A DNA stretch of 39,493 bases. It comes from Paraburkholderia sp. C35 (GTDB taxonomy: Bacteria > Pseudomonadota > Gammaproteobacteria > Burkholderiales > Burkholderiaceae). The DNA lies in contig NZ_QBUY01000085.1 in NCBI RefSeq assembly GCF_003121405.1, positions 1 to 39,493 of the forward strand. The letters run 5' to 3'. The translations under genes and the position numbers were made by a program. Positions 24,963 to 33,189 of this stretch are shown in pieces; within the stretch, counting starts at the first letter, position 1; every line of letters starts with the position of its first letter. The notes beneath the pieces were generated by a model. That model ran no database searches, was not told the DNA's origin, and saw nothing but the letters and a program-made list of their open reading frames with translations.

Positions 24963-25505
24963 TCAAGTCGTACCCAATTCGAGCGTACGACGTTCGATAG
25001 ACTTGATGACGCTTTCGCAAGCTGGCGCGCCCGTCTTCAAATGAACGACGAGATCGTAGGTGGTCGAAGGGCGGGTCAGCATCAGACAGGTCGACTCGCT
25101 ATTCGCGACGCGTGTTGCGTGCCAGATGTTCGGCCGCATGCAAAGCCCTTTGCCAACCGGAATATCGAATGCGCGCAACGAAGCGAGATCCGGTTCGCCG
25201 TCGTCCAGCGACGTCGCGACGATATGCACGACGGGCGCGGTCAACGGCACGATTGCCTGCTGCGTCAGACGATGCAACTCCAGCGACGCGATCTCCGGTT
25301 TGCGATTGCGATACACCACCCACAGTATTTCCGTTTCTCCGTCCGTGCCGGTGTCGAAGAGATGCTCACGCCAGAAATCCGAGCCAGGGCTCACGAACGC
25401 GGGCGCGTCGCCATCCGTGCGCACGGGCTTTCCCAGCAGCCAGCCATACGGCTCACAACGATGCGCTTCGAGTGGTTCGACTGGAATGGAAAGAGTGGTC
25501 AGCAT
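24963..25505 (-). CDS. ureidoglycolate lyase (AllA) family protein
   Basis: A 180-residue cupin-like protein of the AllA family. Family-like features are the LELHRLTQQAIVPL segment (75-88), which matches the ErHplgsQaFiPl core including His78, and RPNIWHATR (124-132), which corresponds to the GVWHxP region with the second histidine. AllA releases urea and glyoxylate from ureidoglycolate in allantoin and purine degradation. The sequence is diverged from classical AllA, no other allantoin gene is here, and the neighbours are an amidase and DUF2848, so another ureide or amide intermediate may be the substrate. The ATG at 25505 is chosen because it follows the LysR stop by 31 bases; the longer frame overlaps the LysR gene. 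Confidence 0.72.
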   Translation of the reverse strand: MLTTLSIPVEPLEAHRCEPYGWLLGKPVRTDGDAPAFVSPGSDFWREHLFDTGTDGETEILWVVYRNRKPEIASLELHRLTQQAIVPLTAPVVHIVATSLDDGEPDLASLRAFDIPVGKGLCMRPNIWHATRVANSESTCLMLTRPSTTYDLVVHLKTGAPACESVIKSIERRTLELGTT

Positions 25506-25536
25506 GTCGGCGTACTCGTATCGATGAATGGTTCGG

Positions 25537-26481
25537 TCAGACACGTGCAATGGCGTCGTCCGATGGCGGGAACAACGCGAATTCGGGCCCATGTTTCAGG
25601 CTGAAATCGAGCACAACGTTCAGCGCGAGTCGCGTGATCGACTCGGCCAGCAGGCTGTCGGGCGTGCGTCGGTATGCGGCGACGAGCGGCCACGCGGGCA
25701 CCCGATGCGTGACTTGCAGCAGTTGTAACTGGCCCGCTTCGAGTTCGCGCATCACGAATGCGGGCGGAAGCACGGCGATGCCGAACCCGTCGATAACGAG
25801 CCGGATGATCGCCGCCACCGACGAAAGACAGTTGATCTGCACCTGCACGTCGCCACTCGCCGCGAACAGCCCAGCAAGAAACTCATGCGGCGGCGAGTGA
25901 CGCGCGAAGCTGATCACGGGATACGCGGCCAGTTCGGTTTCCGTCAGCGCCTGCGCGGACAGATTGAGCGCGGGGCTAGCCATCCAGCGCATCGGCAGGC
26001 TGCCTAACGGCACGTTGGTCATATCCGCGCCCGCGACGCTCGTCGTCTGAAACGACACGTCGATGTGGCCATTCGCGAGTTGAGCAGAGAGATTCGCGGA
26101 TGTATCGCTGGTCAGTTCGATGACGAGATTCGGATACTCGTCGCGGATGCATTTGAGCAGATCCGGCAGCCACGTATGCACGATCGATTCGATCGCACCA
26201 AGCCGCAGCAGCCCCGACACCTTCGAACGATCGCCAACGCTTGCAAGCATCGCCTGGTTCAGTTTCAGCATCTGTTCGGCGAACGGCAGCGCCTTGGTGC
26301 CGTCCTGCGTGAGCGTCGCTTCCTTCGGGCCGCGTTCGAACAGCCGCACGCCGAGTTCCTGTTCGAGCGCGGAGATGCGGCTCGAAATGGCAGCCTGGGT
26401 TGCGTGCAGACGTTCGGCCGTCAGCCGGAAGCTGCGCAGCCGCGCTAGCCAGACAAAGGTTTCCAGAAATCGCAGATTCAT
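25537..26481 (-). CDS. LysR family transcriptional regulator
   Basis: A 314-residue LysR regulator with the HTH at about 1-60 (MNLRFLETFVWLARLRSFRLTAERLHATQAAISSRI) and the effector domain from about residue 90. AGGG lies six bases before the ATG at 26481. It is divergent from the DUF2848-amidase-binding-protein genes and co-directional with the AllA-like gene 31 bases downstream. The usual LysR logic would be activation of the divergent operon when an amide, ureide or its product is present. Confidence 0.92.
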   Translation of the reverse strand: MNLRFLETFVWLARLRSFRLTAERLHATQAAISSRISALEQELGVRLFERGPKEATLTQDGTKALPFAEQMLKLNQAMLASVGDRSKVSGLLRLGAIESIVHTWLPDLLKCIRDEYPNLVIELTSDTSANLSAQLANGHIDVSFQTTSVAGADMTNVPLGSLPMRWMASPALNLSAQALTETELAAYPVISFARHSPPHEFLAGLFAASGDVQVQINCLSSVAAIIRLVIDGFGIAVLPPAFVMRELEAGQLQLLQVTHRVPAWPLVAAYRRTPDSLLAESITRLALNVVLDFSLKHGPEFALFPPSDDAIARV

Positions 26482-26517
26482 TCACAACCCTGACGAGGCA
26501 AGCACGAATGGCCCAGT

Positions 26518-26582
26518 GTAGCGCCGCGCTCTGCGCTACGTGACAAGAAAATTTTCAGCCGCGCGACAACTTTAATTTGTTG
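26518..26582. promoter_or_regulatory. dyads in the LysR/DUF2848 divergent region
   Basis: GTAGCGC-N8-GCGCTAC (26518-26539) is a perfect 7-bp inverted repeat 37 bases from the LysR start. CAAC-N8-GTTG (26567-26582), of the kind of short, partly symmetric site bound by LysR proteins, lies in the AT-rich part of the gap. Either could be the LysR site; neither has been tested. Confidence 0.45.
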
Positions 26583-26668
26583 GACACGCGTGCGGCGCGC
26601 GCCAAAACTTTGCATCGAATGCCCGCTGGTGAAAGGGCAAACACCTTGTCAAAACAGAGGACGTTGCA

Positions 26669-27352
26669 ATGAAGAACGTGTCATGCGAAATCGAAGGCGG
26701 ACAAGCTGTGCGGGTGAACGCGAGCCGTCTCGTGATTGCGGGCTGGGCGGGACGCGATGCGGCCGAGGTCGAGCATCATATCCGCGAACTGGAAGCGATC
26801 GGCGTGCGCCGGCCGTCGAGCGTGCCGTGTTTTTATGAAGTCGCGCCTGCGTTGCTGACCACTGCGGACGGCATCGAAGTGATCGGCGGGCATTCGTCAG
26901 GCGAAGTGGAAGTCGTGCTGTTGCAGACGGAAGCGGACGGCCTGCTGGTCGGCATCGGTTCCGATCATACGGATCGCAAGGTCGAAGGCTACGACGTCGC
27001 CGTGTCGAAGCAGATGTGCGCAAAGCCGCTCGGAAAGACGCTGTGGCGCTACACGGAAGTGGCCGCGCATTGGGACGCGCTGATCGCGCGCAGCTGGCGA
27101 ATCGACGCGAACGGCGAGCGCATCCGCTATCAGGAAGGCACGCTCGCGCGGCTGATGCATCCCGAGCCGCTGATCTGGCGAGCGTTCGGCGCGACATCGA
27201 TGATTCCCGAGACGGTGCTGTTCTGCGGCACGCAGCCCGTGCTCGGCGCACTGACGCCTGCAAACGCGTACGAACTGGAACTGCATGATCCCGTGCTGGG
27301 ACGCAGCTTGCGGCATCGCTATAGCGTCGATGCGCTCGCGCATACGGAGTAA
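26669..27352 (+). CDS. DUF2848 family protein
   Basis: A 227-residue protein of the DUF2848 family, whose function is not established to my knowledge. The C-terminal half (MIPETVLFCGTQPVLGALTPANAYELELHDPVLGRSLRHRY) follows the pattern of fumarylacetoacetate-hydrolase fold enzymes (GTPxGxG, then a vExEi strand), and an internal GIGSDHTDR could be a metal or substrate loop. A hydrolase or decarboxylase acting on a keto acid is therefore a fair guess, not an assignment. It is the first gene of an operon with an amidase (gap of five bases) and a binding protein. Confidence 0.82.
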   Translation: MKNVSCEIEGGQAVRVNASRLVIAGWAGRDAAEVEHHIRELEAIGVRRPSSVPCFYEVAPALLTTADGIEVIGGHSSGEVEVVLLQTEADGLLVGIGSDHTDRKVEGYDVAVSKQMCAKPLGKTLWRYTEVAAHWDALIARSWRIDANGERIRYQEGTLARLMHPEPLIWRAFGATSMIPETVLFCGTQPVLGALTPANAYELELHDPVLGRSLRHRYSVDALAHTE

Positions 27353-27357
27353 CGGCG

Positions 27358-28713
27358 ATGCGCACCATCCGTGAATCCAGCAAGGCGCTGGCGACGAAAA
27401 GCCTGTCGGCGGGCGAGTTACTCGATGCGAGTCTTGCCGCCATCGACGCCGATCTCGCGCGCGGCGGCGCGACCTATACGCATATCGACCGGCTGGCGGC
27501 GCGCGAAGCCGCCGACGCCAGCGACGCGTTTCGCGAGCGTGGCTACGTGCCTTCGGCGCTGGCCGGCGTGCCCGTCTCGGTAAAGGATCTGTTCGACATC
27601 AAAGGACAGGTGACGACGGCCGGTTCGCGAATACTGCGCGATGCCGCGCCCGCCGTACGCGATGCGGCGGCCGTGGCGCGTCTGCGCGAAGCGGGCGCGG
27701 TGTTCGTCGGTCGCACCAACATGAGCGAGTTTGCATTCTCAGGCCTTGGCGTGAAGCCGCACTACGGAACGCCGCTCAATCCCATGCACGCTGGGCGGCT
27801 GGCGGGGGGGTCGAGTTCGGGCGCGGCGGTATCCGTCGCGCGGGGGCACGTGGCCGCGGCGCTCGGCACGGACACGGGCGGCTCGGTCCGCATTCCGGCG
27901 GCGTTCTGCGGGCTGACGGGGTTCAAGCCGACCGCGCGGCGTGTGCCGCTCGAAGGTGCCGTGCCGCTGTCGTCAGCGTTCGATTCGGTGGGGCCGATTG
28001 CGCGCAGCGTCGACTGTTGTGTGCTGATCGACAGCGTTGTGTCCGGGCAAACGCTCGATACAGCGCCGCGCCCGCTCGAAGGGCTCCGGCTAGGCGTGAC
28101 CTCTGACTACGTCGCGGACGATCTCGACGAAACCGTGAGCACGGCATTCAATCGCGCAGTCGGCATGTTGCGACGCGCGGGGGCGTCGGTCGAACGCTTT
28201 GCGTTTCCGGAGTTGCATGAGGTCGCGGGACACCATCCGCTTGCCGGTATTACGGCCGCACAGGCGTGGGCGTGGCATCGCGAGCTTGTCGCGCGTGACC
28301 CCGACGCGTACGACCCGCGCGTGCTGAAGCGTTTGCGCGCGGGCGAAGGACGCAGCGCCGCCGACTATATCGACCTGCTGGCCGCACGCGAGCGCTTCGT
28401 GCGCGACGCGCGTACGCGGCTCGCGCGCTTCGATGCCTGGCTGATGCCGACCGTCGCGCTCGTGCCGCCTGCCATCGCGCAGATCGAACACGACGACGAC
28501 ACGTTCTTCGCCATCAACGCAAAAGTGCTGCGCAATCCCAGTGTCGTGAACTTCATGGACGGTTGCGCGCTGACGCTGCCTTGCCATCGCGAAGGCGAGC
28601 TACCCGTGGGTCTGTCGATCTGCGGACCGGCGCTCGCGGATGCATCGATTCTCGCGATCGGGCGCAGTGTCGAAGCGTTGCTGCGTCAAGGCGCGGATGC
28701 TGCGGCGGCATAA
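27358..28713 (+). CDS. amidase (amidase signature family)
   Basis: A 451-residue amidase-signature enzyme with the complete catalytic triad: Lys76 (VSVKDLFD), the cis-serine in GGSSSGAA (150-157) and the nucleophile Ser176 (GTDTGGSVRIPA). Family members hydrolyse amides, ureido acids (allophanate hydrolase) or glutaminyl-tRNA (GatA). No GatB or GatC is here and the C-terminal domain is short, so a catabolic amidase is the better reading. It starts five bases after DUF2848, with GGAG eight bases upstream, so the two are tightly co-translated and probably act in sequence. Confidence 0.9.
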   Translation: MRTIRESSKALATKSLSAGELLDASLAAIDADLARGGATYTHIDRLAAREAADASDAFRERGYVPSALAGVPVSVKDLFDIKGQVTTAGSRILRDAAPAVRDAAAVARLREAGAVFVGRTNMSEFAFSGLGVKPHYGTPLNPMHAGRLAGGSSSGAAVSVARGHVAAALGTDTGGSVRIPAAFCGLTGFKPTARRVPLEGAVPLSSAFDSVGPIARSVDCCVLIDSVVSGQTLDTAPRPLEGLRLGVTSDYVADDLDETVSTAFNRAVGMLRRAGASVERFAFPELHEVAGHHPLAGITAAQAWAWHRELVARDPDAYDPRVLKRLRAGEGRSAADYIDLLAARERFVRDARTRLARFDAWLMPTVALVPPAIAQIEHDDDTFFAINAKVLRNPSVVNFMDGCALTLPCHREGELPVGLSICGPALADASILAIGRSVEALLRQGADAAAA

Positions 28714-28839
28714 CGTTTGTTTATCGGCGGCAAAAAGAATTTCTCGTTGGACGCGCAATTACGGCGAACGAATACTGGTCTTCAGGCGCGATCCAGACCG
28801 TAGCGCACATTCAACTTCATAACCGATGTGAGGCAGCCC

Positions 28840-29985
28840 GTGAATCAAAACTTTCGCTCTCTGGCCGGTGTCGTCGCACTGGTCACCATTCAGGCACCGG
28901 CGCATGCCGCCGATGCCACTCCCGCCGTCGTGCTGATCGGCCACGCGGCACCGCTCACGGGACAACTTGCGAATATGGGCAAGGACAGCGAAAACGCTGC
29001 ACGGCTCGCGATCGATGAGATCAACAGTCAGCATCCCGTGATTGGCGGCAAGCCGGTGCATTTGCAACTGGATTCGCAGGACGATGCCGCCGATCCGCGC
29101 ACAGGCACGCAGGTCGCGCAGAAGCTCGTCGACGAGGGCGTCGTGGCCGTGGTCGGCGATATCAACTCGGGCGTATCGATTCCAGCGTCGCGCATCTATA
29201 ACGAAGCGCAGGTCGTGCAGATCTCGCAAGGCTCGACGAATCCCGTGTACACGCAGCAGGGCTACAAGACGACATTTCGCGTCGTCGCGACAGATGCATT
29301 ACAGGGACCGGCGCTCGCGCGCTACGCGCTCAATTCGTTGCATGCGAAACGAATCGCCGTGATCGACGATTCGACGGCTTATGGTCAAGGTCTCGCGGAA
29401 GAGTTCACGAAAGCGACGAAGGCCAGCGGCGGCACGATCATCGCGCGCGAAGCGACCAACGACAAAGCCACCGACTTCCGCGCAATCTTGACGAAGATCA
29501 AGGGCTTGCGGCCGGATGTCATCATGTACGGCGGCTCCGATGCAACGGCCGGGCCACTCGCGAAGCAGGCGGCGAATCTCGGCATGACGGCAAGCGTGCT
29601 GGGCGGCGACGGCGCATGCACGGAGAAGATGGTGAGCCTCGCGGGCGACGCGATCGGCAACGTGGTGTGTTCGGAGGCAGGGCTCGCGTTGTCGAAGATG
29701 CCGAAAGGGCAGGAGTTCGATCGTCGCTATACGGCGCGTTACAAGGTGCCGATCGATGCCTACGCGCCATTCGCCTACGATGCCGTCTACGTGATCTACG
29801 ACGCCATGAAGCGCGCCAATTCGACGGAGCGCGCGAAGGTGCTGGCTGCGATGCCCGTCACGCAGTACGATGGGGTGATCGGTAAAATCGCCTTTGATCC
29901 GCACGGCGATCTGAAGGATGCGGCCATCACAATTTATCAGTTCAAGGACAAGAAGAAGACGGTGATGGATGTGATTCGCATGTGA
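28840..29985 (+). CDS. LivK-type ABC substrate-binding protein (orphan)
   Basis: A 381-residue type I periplasmic binding protein with a signal peptide (hydrophobic core LAGVVALVTI, cleavage after AHA) and mature start VVLIGHAAPLTGQLANMG. I prefer the GTG at 28840, with GAGG six bases upstream, over an earlier GTG at 28828. It is a paralogue of the protein at 4212-5339, and like it has no LivHMGF partners in the window. Its place 126 bases after the amidase gene suggests that it captures the amide or its product. It may feed a permease shared with other LivK proteins. Confidence 0.9.
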   Translation: MNQNFRSLAGVVALVTIQAPAHAADATPAVVLIGHAAPLTGQLANMGKDSENAARLAIDEINSQHPVIGGKPVHLQLDSQDDAADPRTGTQVAQKLVDEGVVAVVGDINSGVSIPASRIYNEAQVVQISQGSTNPVYTQQGYKTTFRVVATDALQGPALARYALNSLHAKRIAVIDDSTAYGQGLAEEFTKATKASGGTIIAREATNDKATDFRAILTKIKGLRPDVIMYGGSDATAGPLAKQAANLGMTASVLGGDGACTEKMVSLAGDAIGNVVCSEAGLALSKMPKGQEFDRRYTARYKVPIDAYAPFAYDAVYVIYDAMKRANSTERAKVLAAMPVTQYDGVIGKIAFDPHGDLKDAAITIYQFKDKKKTVMDVIRM

Positions 29986-30386
29986 TGGTGCGACTCTATG
30001 CATCGAATGTGTAGAACCGGTCGTGCGGTCGAAAACCGATCTCGAGTTCACAGCCGGAGCGTCACCAAGCCGTCTTACATGTCTCGGCGGTCCCTCGCTG
30101 TAGTTCGACATGTTAAAGGCCGGTAATCGAGTGCCCGACGCGCAGCGCGATACATCGAACTCAGAACGGCGACTGATCGATGGCCGCTGTGGCGAAGTTA
30201 GCGCCTCGAGACGAATGGCTGCCGGGCGATTCTGGCTGCGGGTTGCATCGAGACGATACGCACGAATTGTGTCCGAAGGCTCCCTACAGGATGGGGGCTG
30301 AGACTCAATCGGTTTGTAACGAATCAACCCGATAATCGACGGGCTGCGCCACTCTACACGGATGAAAATCAGAAGTAAGCCCTGCC
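29986..30386. other. gene-free stretch
   Basis: No gene is supported. A 7-bp inverted repeat, ACATGTC (30077-30083) and GACATGT (30107-30113), with a 23-base spacer, is the only structure; it shares the GACATGT core with the repeat at 11327-11356. The stretch after 30300 presumably holds the promoter of the following SDR gene, but I see no convincing boxes. Confidence 0.35.
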
Positions 30387-31331
30387 ATGAGCAAACATTG
30401 GACCTTGGAAAGCATCCCTCCTCAAACTGGCAGACGCGTCGTCGTCACCGGTGCAAATAGCGGCATTGGCTATCACACAGCTGCGATTCTGGCTCAGCGC
30501 GGAGCCGAAGTTGTCCTTGCGTGTCGCGATGAGCAACGCGGCGCGAATGCGCTCGCTCGCCTACGACAAGAGGTGCCCAATGCGGCAGTACAACTCGAAC
30601 ATCTTGACCTGGCTAGTCTCGCTTCTATACGTGCTTTCGCAGACCGCCAGCTAGCACTGCGTCTGCCGCTCGATATTCTTGTCAACAACGCAGGCGTCAT
30701 GGCTCCTCCCCGGCGTGCCGAAACACGCGATGGGTTCGAACTGCAGTTCGGCATCAACGTGCTAGGACATTTCGCGCTGACCGCCCTGCTCCTACCCGCG
30801 CTCGAGATGGCTTCGAACAGTGCGTCGGAACGACCTCGTGTGGTGACGATTGCCTCTATCGCTCACAAGACGGGGCAGCTTGATTTTGCCGACTTGCAGT
30901 CGACGCATCACTACCGACCGATGAGTGCTTACCGTCAATCGAAACTAGCCGACCTGATGTTCGCCTTCGAACTCGACAGGCGCCTGCGTGCGCGCCAATC
31001 GTGCGTAATGTCGGTCGCCGCGCATCCCGGCGTGGCAAATACAAATCTGTTTCGCGACGATCGTTCATCTGTGGGCCGGGCGGCTCGAGCAGCTTTGGGC
31101 ACCATCATCGGCGCCCTATTCAACAGCGACCTGGCTGGCGCGCTACCAACGCTATACGCGGCGACGGCACCCGACGCCTCCAGCGGCGGATACTACGGCC
31201 CTCTAGGGCTACTCGAGGCTCGTGGCGAACGCATAGGTCCGGCAAAGATTGCACCTCAGGCGCAGAGTAAGGCAGATTCCATGCGCCTTTGGCAGGTCTG
31301 CGAGACGTTGACCGGAACCCGGTTCTGGTGA
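30387..31331 (+). CDS. SDR family oxidoreductase, retinol-dehydrogenase-like
   Basis: A 314-residue classical SDR of the retinol dehydrogenase/WW-domain oxidoreductase-like group often seen in bacteria. Motifs: TGANSGIG (21-28), NNAG (100-103), Ser157 in IASIAHK, and YRQSK with Tyr182 and Lys186. The C-terminal extension beyond the classical 250 residues is typical of the group. There is no strong ribosome site before the ATG. It converges on the H-NS gene, with only 46 bases between the two stops, and has no evident pathway partner. The substrate is unknown. Confidence 0.9.
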   Translation: MSKHWTLESIPPQTGRRVVVTGANSGIGYHTAAILAQRGAEVVLACRDEQRGANALARLRQEVPNAAVQLEHLDLASLASIRAFADRQLALRLPLDILVNNAGVMAPPRRAETRDGFELQFGINVLGHFALTALLLPALEMASNSASERPRVVTIASIAHKTGQLDFADLQSTHHYRPMSAYRQSKLADLMFAFELDRRLRARQSCVMSVAAHPGVANTNLFRDDRSSVGRAARAALGTIIGALFNSDLAGALPTLYAATAPDASSGGYYGPLGLLEARGERIGPAKIAPQAQSKADSMRLWQVCETLTGTRFW

Positions 31332-31377
31332 ATTCCGGGTCCCAATACCTTGCTGCCACAGATGAGCGCGAGTTTGA

Positions 31378-32139
31378 TCACGCAGAGGCTGTCGGAGCGC
31401 TTGCTTCTGGAGCCGTTGCGGGAGCGGACGGAACCGCGCTAACAGGTGCCTTCCTGGCGACAGTTTTTTTCGTTCCGCGCTTGACCGCAATTTTCTTTTT
31501 GGCCGCAGCCTTTTTCGCTGGTGCCTTCTTTGCGGGAGCCGAGACATTCTTCACCACGCGCTTTTTGGCGGCTGGCCTGGTTGCCGCCCCGGCCTTCTTG
31601 ACTGTGACGGCCTTCGGCTCAGCCGTGTCTCCACCCGCCTCAGCAATCAAAAACTTCGTGCGATCTTTTGCTTCCGCCAACCAGGCTGGAGCACGTCCAC
31701 GGCCACTCCAGGTCGCACCGCTTTTCGGATCGCGATACTTCGGCGCCTGCGGACCACGTACGTAGTTCCCAGCCTTTGCATCCTTTTTTGCCGCAGGCGC
31801 CGCAGCGAAGGCATTCCCTTCGATCAGAAACTTGCTACGGTCCTTCGCTTTAGAGATCCACGCGGGGGCACGACCGTGCCCAGTCCACGTGGCGCCGCTT
31901 TTCGGGTCGCGATACTTCGCCGCCGTCGCGGATGATTTAGCTTCGACCTTAACGCCCGGCTTGCGACCACGTTTTTTCGAGCCGCCGATATGCGCTTCGA
32001 TGTCGGTTGTGGTCAAACCGTGCTTTTCCATAATGTCGCGGATTTTCGCGATTACGCCAGACGATTGTTTTACAGCCAGCGCTTCCGCTCGAGCCTGAAG
32101 CTTCGCAATTTGTGCCTGGACCTTCTCAAGAGTTGTCAT
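31378..32139 (-). CDS. H-NS family nucleoid protein with two DNA-binding domains and a histone H1-like tail
   Basis: A 253-residue H-NS-family protein of unusual architecture. Residues 1-50 form the coiled oligomerisation part; 55-61 (KKRGRKP) resemble an AT-hook; residues 76-106 and 134-165 are two complete H-NS C-terminal domains, with minor-groove loops WTGHGRAPAW (85-94) and WSGRGRAPAW (144-153); from about 177 to 232 runs a Lys/Ala-rich tail with PAKK and AAAKKK repeats, like histone H1 or bacterial AlgP, and then a Pro/Ala end. The two domains are near duplicates also at DNA level. Most H-NS proteins have one domain and 90-140 residues. GGGGAG lies before the ATG. It should bind AT-rich DNA tightly, perhaps bridging sites without higher oligomers. 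It is divergent from another H-NS-like gene. Confidence 0.93.
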   Translation of the reverse strand: MTTLEKVQAQIAKLQARAEALAVKQSSGVIAKIRDIMEKHGLTTTDIEAHIGGSKKRGRKPGVKVEAKSSATAAKYRDPKSGATWTGHGRAPAWISKAKDRSKFLIEGNAFAAAPAAKKDAKAGNYVRGPQAPKYRDPKSGATWSGRGRAPAWLAEAKDRTKFLIAEAGGDTAEPKAVTVKKAGAATRPAAKKRVVKNVSAPAKKAPAKKAAAKKKIAVKRGTKKTVARKAPVSAVPSAPATAPEASAPTASA

Positions 32140-32312
32140 TTATTTCTCTCCCCGTGGTTATCAATGGCCGCACTATGCCATACAACCATGCGAACGGGCC
32201 ATACAGCTACGAAATCGGCACTATCGAGACGAGAGTGGTATTCTCAAGGCACATCGTTTGCGTTGCTACAGCAGGTCGCCAATGGGGCGCAAATCGTAGG
32301 ACGGGGAAAATC

Positions 32313-32651
32313 ATGGATGAAAGAAAACGCGACAGTATCGTCGCCTATATACGCCGCAGGATGGCGGAAGTCGGGATGGAACTTGATGATCTCGCAGCGG
32401 CCATCGCCGAAGACCAGATTCAGCAGCAAACCGCTCGATTCCGTAGTGCAAACGGAGAGATCTGGTCGGGCGACGGGGAAATGCCGCAGTGGCTCAAACA
32501 AGCCATAAGCGCAGGACAATCGCTGGAGCACTTTGCAGTCGGGCACGAGGCAGTGGCAAAGATAGAAGCTCGTCCGAAGGTGGATTGGAGTCAAGACCCG
32601 TTTGCAGGCAGCCGACTCGCGGCCGTCCAGCCGTCGCACCGCAATCTGTAA
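32313..32651 (+). CDS. small H-NS-like protein with altered DNA-contact loop
   Basis: A 112-residue protein whose residues 42-76 align with an H-NS C-terminal domain: FRSANGEIWSG (43-53), the PxW core (58-60), and an ending LEHFAV like the usual KFLI. In the DNA-contact loop W-S-G-x-G-x-x-P-x-W the usual arginines are replaced by Asp54 and Glu56 (WSGDGEMPQW), which should abolish or repel minor-groove binding. The N-terminus (IVAYIRRRMAEVGMELDDLAAAI) is helical but not an evident H-NS coiled coil. Start at 32313 with GGGGA upstream; the frame is open further upstream but without a ribosome site. It is divergent from the two-domain H-NS gene, 173 bases away. An antagonist or partner of H-NS is a reasonable hypothesis. 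Confidence 0.8.
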   Translation: MDERKRDSIVAYIRRRMAEVGMELDDLAAAIAEDQIQQQTARFRSANGEIWSGDGEMPQWLKQAISAGQSLEHFAVGHEAVAKIEARPKVDWSQDPFAGSRLAAVQPSHRNL

Positions 32652-32774
32652 GCAGGCACGCAGTCACTCACGCTGACGCATTGGCGAGAGCCTGTCTTTC
32701 CCGCGACCATGTGCGTTTTGAGTGAATGGTGAGCCGCCGCAAAAATCAGCAAGCTTCGACAGCGCATCGGAAGA

Positions 32775-33104
32775 TTATCTCGGGTGGGATACAGCATCCT
32801 CACTTCCAATGATATTGACCAATGAGCTCTGGAAAGCGACTCGCAAAGTGCCGCCGAATCGGTTCTGAACATCATGCACGTGCGCGTCAAGCGCTTCCGC
32901 TCTCGCAACAATATCGCGACAATCGTTGAAGTATTTGCTACCCAGCATGGTCAATCCAATATTGCGAGTTGACCGGTTGAATAGCTGAATATTCAGTTGA
33001 CTCTGAAGCGCGCCGATAATTCGACTGACGGCAGGGGCAGATAACTTCAGTTGGTCAGTTGCTCGAGAAAAGCTTCCTGAACCTGCCCCGCGCGTCGAAC
33101 ACAT
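32775..33104 (-). pseudogene. truncated LysR regulator fragment
   Basis: The frame encodes a recognisable LysR N-terminus: GSFSRATDQLKLSAPAVSRI (helix-turn-helix), LFNRSTRNIGLTMLGSKYF (wing and linker) and the start of the effector domain (FGGTLRVAFQSSLV). It breaks off after about 100 residues with unrelated codons, and the first residues before GSFSRA do not match a LysR start, so both ends are damaged. An intact protein would be about 300 residues. I read it as a decayed gene; short open frame and position beside a terminator support loss of function. Confidence 0.8.
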
Positions 33105-33140
33105 TGCATCTGATGAACCCCACGAGTTAGTGGGCAGGAA

Positions 33141-33169
33141 AAAACGCCAACAGGCACTGTTGGCGTTTT
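33141..33169 (-). terminator. intrinsic terminator of the isocitrate lyase gene
   Basis: AAAACGCCAACAG and CTGTTGGCGTTTT form a perfect 13-bp stem with a 3-base loop. On the minus strand the stem runs into six T residues, 21-49 bases after the aceA stop. The A/T flanks make it potentially bidirectional. Confidence 0.9.
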
Positions 33170-33189
33170 CGCTTCGACCGTCACTACGA

